From NCBI GenBank assembly GCA_033065855.1, contig JAVXUO010002817.1:1-64000 (forward strand): a stretch of DNA of 64,000 nucleotides, given 5' to 3'. Shown one piece after another: positions 61,241 to 64,000 of this stretch. The stretch's first letter is position 1; each line of letters begins with the position of its first letter. The stretch comes from Escallonia rubra. Lineage: Eukaryota; Streptophyta; Magnoliopsida; Escalloniales; Escalloniaceae. The notes below the pieces were generated by a model. That model saw nothing but the letters and a program-made list of their open reading frames with translations, ran no database searches and was not told where the DNA came from. The position numbers were made by a program, and so were the translations under genes.

Positions 61241-64000
61241 GGAAGCGTTGATGGAAGGAGAGACCTTCACGGTTGAAGAAGAGTATGATAAAGAAAACAG
61301 GGTTTATGTTCCGTCCCAGTGCCGATGTTTTTCACCTAACCCGATCCGGAAGAATGTACCAGACCATATCCCAGCCAACCACATCTGACCCACTATTCTC
61401 TCAAGACCCCCAGACGACGAAGTCCTTAGTCAGTTAAAAAAGACCCAAGCCAAAATTCTATACGCGGATTAATGTCAGCCTCAGACTCTCATCGGCAAGC
61501 CCTTATCAGACTTCTCAACAAAGCCCAGATACTAATCTAGACCCAGCCCTAAAACCTGTCCTAAGTGCTAGAGGTTATAGATTACAGAAATGTTCTCACC
61601 TTTTTCAAGTCTGACCTACTCAAATCAAGGCCAAACCATAATGACTCACTCCATATCATTATATGAATGCTTGATAAAAGGGTTCCATTAATCATAAAGA
61701 ATGATTCTACTCTTAATGTCTACCCCTACGCACTGTTCAAGCCCTTGGCATCAACCCATCAGAGTTTACCCATTTCACCCAAGCCATCCGAGCCTACGAT
61801 AACACCCGAAGGGAGGTGATTGGTACAACGAAGCTTCTAATGACTATTGGTGCTGCAAGTTTTCATGTTGAGTTTTAGATATTACATATACTAGTTGCCT
61901 TCAACTTTTGTTGGGAAGACCTTAGATACACTAGGTAGGTGCAATTCCCTCCACATTGCACCAGAAGGTCAAGTTTGTGTAGAATGATGTTGTTTTTACC
62001 ATTATTGGAGATTCGCAGTTGCCTCAGAGCGGACAAGTTGAGAAGGACAGTGTTCAGGTGCCTCAGATCGGACAAGTTAAGAAGGATAGTGTTAAGGTAG
62101 ATCACCTGGTTCAGTGTCTCGAGTATGAGGAAGTTTGTCACAGTGAAAACTTCCTCACATTTGCCTTTTACAGCAGTATAAACAGTGCTCTTCATGACGA
62201 GGAACTGTACTACTTTTCCCGAAAGAACTGTCAAGGAATTCACAGCTTTCTAGATATGGAGGAACAAGAAGATACAGTTTGGCTTAGGCAATAAACCAAT
62301 CAGAAATGAGAAAAAAGAAGCTGTCCAAAAGCCGCCCAGGCTAAGAAGCACAAGGAAAGCGAGAAACGCATGATCGTGACCAAGATCCCCACTATGAACA
62401 GATGCTTCACCAAAGAAGGAGAGAGTGGGCCCTTCTCTGGATTTCTGGAACCAGTCTACAGTGTTGAGACCGGGAGACAGATCAGAGGATAAGAGATATT
62501 CTACGACTATGAGTGGGTTGAGGAGGAAAAACTGCAAGTACAGACTGAGCAGGGTATCGAAGGGGCTTCAGATTAGATGGATTCGATGGAGCCAGAAGCA
62601 ATGACAACATGCTTCACACATATGATTATCTCAATGCTTATCTCTGAAGTGGATAACCAGGCCGTAGACCCAGCATGCCTAATCACTCCAGCACAGGGGC
62701 GACACACAGAATTGAATGATTGAGTATGGATCGCTAACTGTGGGAGAGGTTACCGAAGGAAGTTCTGTTACCAAATATGCTCCGGAACTGGAAGACTTAG
62801 ATGCCTATGTCACCTTAGCCAATTTAAATTTGCTTGCCTATTATGTGTTTCCAGACTTCTTGATTGATAATACAATGTTTGATTCTGATTATCCCTTGGT
62901 TGCTGATATAGGCTATGATGAATTAATTAACTCAGTTAATGATTAGTCACACCTAATGGACTTAGAAGAGAAAAAATATTTAAAAGTAATGATGAAATAT
63001 ATTGAAAATTAGCAATCTAGTCGTGTCAAGCCAGTGGCCGAGGAAACAGTCAAAGTGAATATAGGCTCCCCCAAAATATAAAAGAAATCAAAATAGGGGC
63101 TAGTCTAGATTAGAGAGAAAAATAAGACATGACTGCACTCCCTAGGGAATTCATCGATGTATTTTCTTGGTCATATAGCGACATGCCCGGTATAGACCCA
63201 TCCATCTTAAAACACCACTTACATATTCTACCTGAAGCTAAACCCGTCAAATAGAAACTTCGCAAGTTAAGACTGGAGTGGTCTCTCAAGGTTAAGGTGG
63301 AAGTGATGAAGTTACTCCACATTCGGTTTATCTGAGTGATTGAATACCCTACTTGGCTAGCCAACATCATAGCCGTTCTCGAACATTTTGGTCAAGTCAG
63401 GATGTGTGTTGACTATCAAGTCCTAAACCGAGCTTCTCCCAACGATGACTTCCCTTTACCTATCATAGACAACACAACCGAACATAAATTGGTATCTTTC
63501 GTGGATTGTTTCGCAGGGTATAACCAGATAAAAATGGCTCTTAAGGACAAGGAGAAGACAACCTTCACAACCCCTGGGATATTTTCTGCTATACAGTGAT
63601 GCTTTTCAGGTTAAAGAATGACGGGGCTACATACCAGTAAGCTGCTACCACCATGTTCCATTATATGATCCATAAGAAGGTGGAAGTGTATGTAGAGGAT
63701 ATGATCATCAAGTCAACGAGGATGGGAGACCATTGTACAGTGTTGAGAAAATACTTTGAAAGGTTGAGACAATACAATATAAGGTTGAACCCACATAAGT
63801 ATGTGTTTGGAGTCATAAGGGGAGTTGTTAAGTTTTATGGTGAGTAAACGAGGGATAAACATGGATCTAGCCAAAATCAAAGCCATAGTCGAGATACTTC
63901 CACCTAAAACCGAGAAGGAGATCCAAGGGTTCTTGGGTAGAATCAATGCATTAGTAGATTTATATCCTAGTTAACCATGATTTGCGAACCCGTATTCAAA
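61241..64000 (+). mobile_element. Ty3/gypsy LTR-retrotransposon polyprotein region, decayed
   Basis: Directly abuts the right end of the hAT element. Conceptual translation, with many stops, shows a retropepsin-side segment at about 61815-62010 (TTKLLMTIGAASFHVEF, then a decayed LGRP-like motif). A linker region follows, then reverse transcriptase from about 63120 to 63850. Order and wording resemble the Tat/Ogre-type clade of plant Ty3/gypsy elements. LTRs are not within view; the element runs beyond 64000. It is inactive by accumulated stops. Confidence 0.75.
63120..63847 (+). pseudogene. Ty3/gypsy reverse transcriptase remnant
   Basis: Recognisable blocks: LPREFIDVFSWSYSDMPGID, an AKPVK block, then a stop near 63335. 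Next come EYPTWLANIIAVLEHFGQVR, MCVDYQVLNRASPNDDFPLP and FAGYNQIKMALKDKEKTTF (63336-63599), and after a stop and shift MIHKKVEVYVEDMIIKS (63653-63847). The catalytic YVDD box reads YVED. At least four stops or shifts in about 730 bp. Confidence 0.85.

Noticed and set aside
1..64000. CRISPR arrays, operons, phage or other prokaryotic systems
   Set aside because: Intron-bearing plant genes and plant transposons throughout; regular repeats present are MITE or minisatellite structures.

Overview
This is nuclear DNA from a flowering plant. It has intron-containing genes with canonical GT-AG splice sites, long AT-rich intergenic DNA, and dense plant-type transposons (hAT, Mutator-like, Stowaway, LINE, SINE, Ty3/gypsy). 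Short introns and modest exon GC suggest a eudicot; the species cannot be told from the sequence. No prokaryotic operon, CRISPR array or tRNA gene was recognised.

Four intact protein-coding genes can be assembled exon by exon. Two CPA2-type cation/H+ exchanger (CHX) genes stand head to head: CHX-a (minus, 6226 to 2135, 4 exons, 829 aa) and CHX-b (plus, 7169 to 11343, 3 exons, 869 aa), with 942 bp between their start codons. An amino acid permease of the AAP family (minus, 27676 to 25698, 6 exons, 491 aa) lies in the middle. A plastid-type signal peptidase I, annotated in other plants as chloroplast processing peptidase (minus, 48224 to 43157, 6 exons, 194 aa), has a 3.3-kb first intron. In all four the exons join in frame.

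The rest is mostly mobile-element debris. From the left: a Helitron-like 3' end (1567-1596); SINE-like heads (13.5-14.2 kb); a 5'-truncated LINE with a perfect 13-bp target duplication (15781-16407); a decayed hAT transposase (17.5-18.65 kb); two about 1.1-kb non-autonomous hAT elements (18927-19991 and 20705-21789, the latter with a perfect 8-bp duplication); a SINE (22888-22986); and a Stowaway MITE with an internal 79-bp minisatellite (24027-24530). A gene-free stretch (28.1-43.1 kb) holds a TRIM-like LTR pair and a 21-bp perfect inverted repeat. Just upstream of the peptidase gene are three long-TIR, Mutator-like MITEs (48414-49667, 49770-50539, 53383-54705). Beyond them come a broken FAR1/MULE transposase (54.85-56.76 kb), an hAT transposase interrupted only by three in-frame stops (58009-60276; element end at 61240), and a decayed Ty3/gypsy polyprotein running off the right edge.

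The observations most worth a second look are these. CHX-b lacks the transport-site aspartate (N-G instead of N-D) and CHX-a has T-D. A 1.25-kb TIR element next to the peptidase TATA box is flanked by a perfect 34-bp direct repeat that duplicates that TATA box. The same element contains six copies of an 18-bp palindrome at 30-31-bp spacing. Three hAT elements share the TIR theme TAG..NTG(G/T)CAA but carry different subterminal repeat arrays. No clearly new biological system is evident; these are the best candidates for novelty.
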